64,000 nucleotides of DNA from Nitrobium sp046350935 (GTDB taxonomy: Bacteria; Nitrospirota; Thermodesulfovibrionia; Thermodesulfovibrionales; Dissulfurispiraceae): assembly GCA_046350935.1 (NCBI GenBank), contig JAXLZK010000019.1, positions 1 to 64,000 on the forward strand, written 5' to 3'. The translations under genes and the position numbers were made by a program. Positions 61,590 through 64,000 of this stretch are shown here, piece by piece. The notes beneath the pieces were generated by a model. That model did not search any database. It saw nothing but the letters and a program-made list of their open reading frames with translations, and had not been told where the DNA came from. Within the stretch, counting starts at the first letter, position 1. Every line of letters starts with the position of its first letter.

Positions 61590-64000
<2,411 letters not shown>

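Overview
The window is 64 kb of a GC-rich chromosome from a Gram-negative bacterium. It carries an RND tripartite pump, lipoproteins, an outer-membrane porin-like protein and signal peptides, and it ends in an rRNA operon. Gene content (DUF3373 porin, HspR-controlled dnaJ/clpB, GH15/GH57 polyglucan enzymes, corrinoid-type methyltransferase, HDOD proteins) and the 16S text suggest an anaerobe or facultative anaerobe near Nitrospirota or Desulfobacterota. That placement is an inference from memory, not a computed one. The sequence holds one 10-N assembly gap (37800-37809), so it is a draft or metagenome scaffold.

Layout. 1-1.9 kb: hisD and a charged small protein. 1.9-7.5 kb (minus): nine same-direction genes combining NosL, an FtsX/LolD-type ABC exporter, a FixH/YtkA-like lipoprotein, a DsbD_2/SafE-type membrane protein and CutA, probably a copper-handling operon. 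7.7-11.3 kb: osmC, then two secreted beta-propeller genes, both broken by several frameshifts. 11.3-16.4 kb: REP-like repeats, a 28-aa lysine-rich peptide, a secreted six-Cys protein with beta-defensin-like spacing, an HDOD protein, the ABC-F protein Uup and a SelW-like Rdx protein. 16.9-18.6 kb: a corrinoid-type methyltransferase (UroD family) and a frame-broken G3E GTPase. 18.6-25.2 kb (minus): tetR, adaptor, RND pump and outer-membrane factor. 25.4 kb: a MerP-like HMA protein with an in-frame UGA at its first metal-binding Cys and a SECIS-like hairpin 14 nt downstream, a candidate selenoprotein. 26-28.6 kb: lipoprotein, TlpA thioredoxin, DUF3373 porin. 29.7-38.2 kb: glucan enzymes (GH15, GT4, debranching enzyme, GH57/DUF3536) and a family-4-like uracil-DNA glycosylase. 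38.6-43.7 kb: ferritin-like protein, tRNA-Asn and a dnaJ-hspR-clpB heat-shock operon. 43.9-48 kb: RlmD-type methyltransferase, inositol monophosphatase, ferrochelatase, small proteins. 49-56 kb: Zn alcohol dehydrogenase, GNAT, and a lipid-linked glycosylation trio (PAP2-GT39 fusion, GT2, flippase-like). 55.3-59.5 kb: an HDOD protein fused to a degenerate sigma-54-type AAA domain, mnmG and rsmG. 59.5-64 kb: tandem promoters, 16S, a tRNA-less spacer and most of 23S.

Two patterns run through the window. Several genes have an extended -10 box (TGnTAnnAT) only 5-10 nt before the start codon, which predicts leaderless or nearly leaderless transcripts. Several families of short structured repeats also recur between genes. 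One is a tandem array of 32-bp hairpin units present at 28.8 and 48.3 kb in opposite orientation, differing by exactly one unit.
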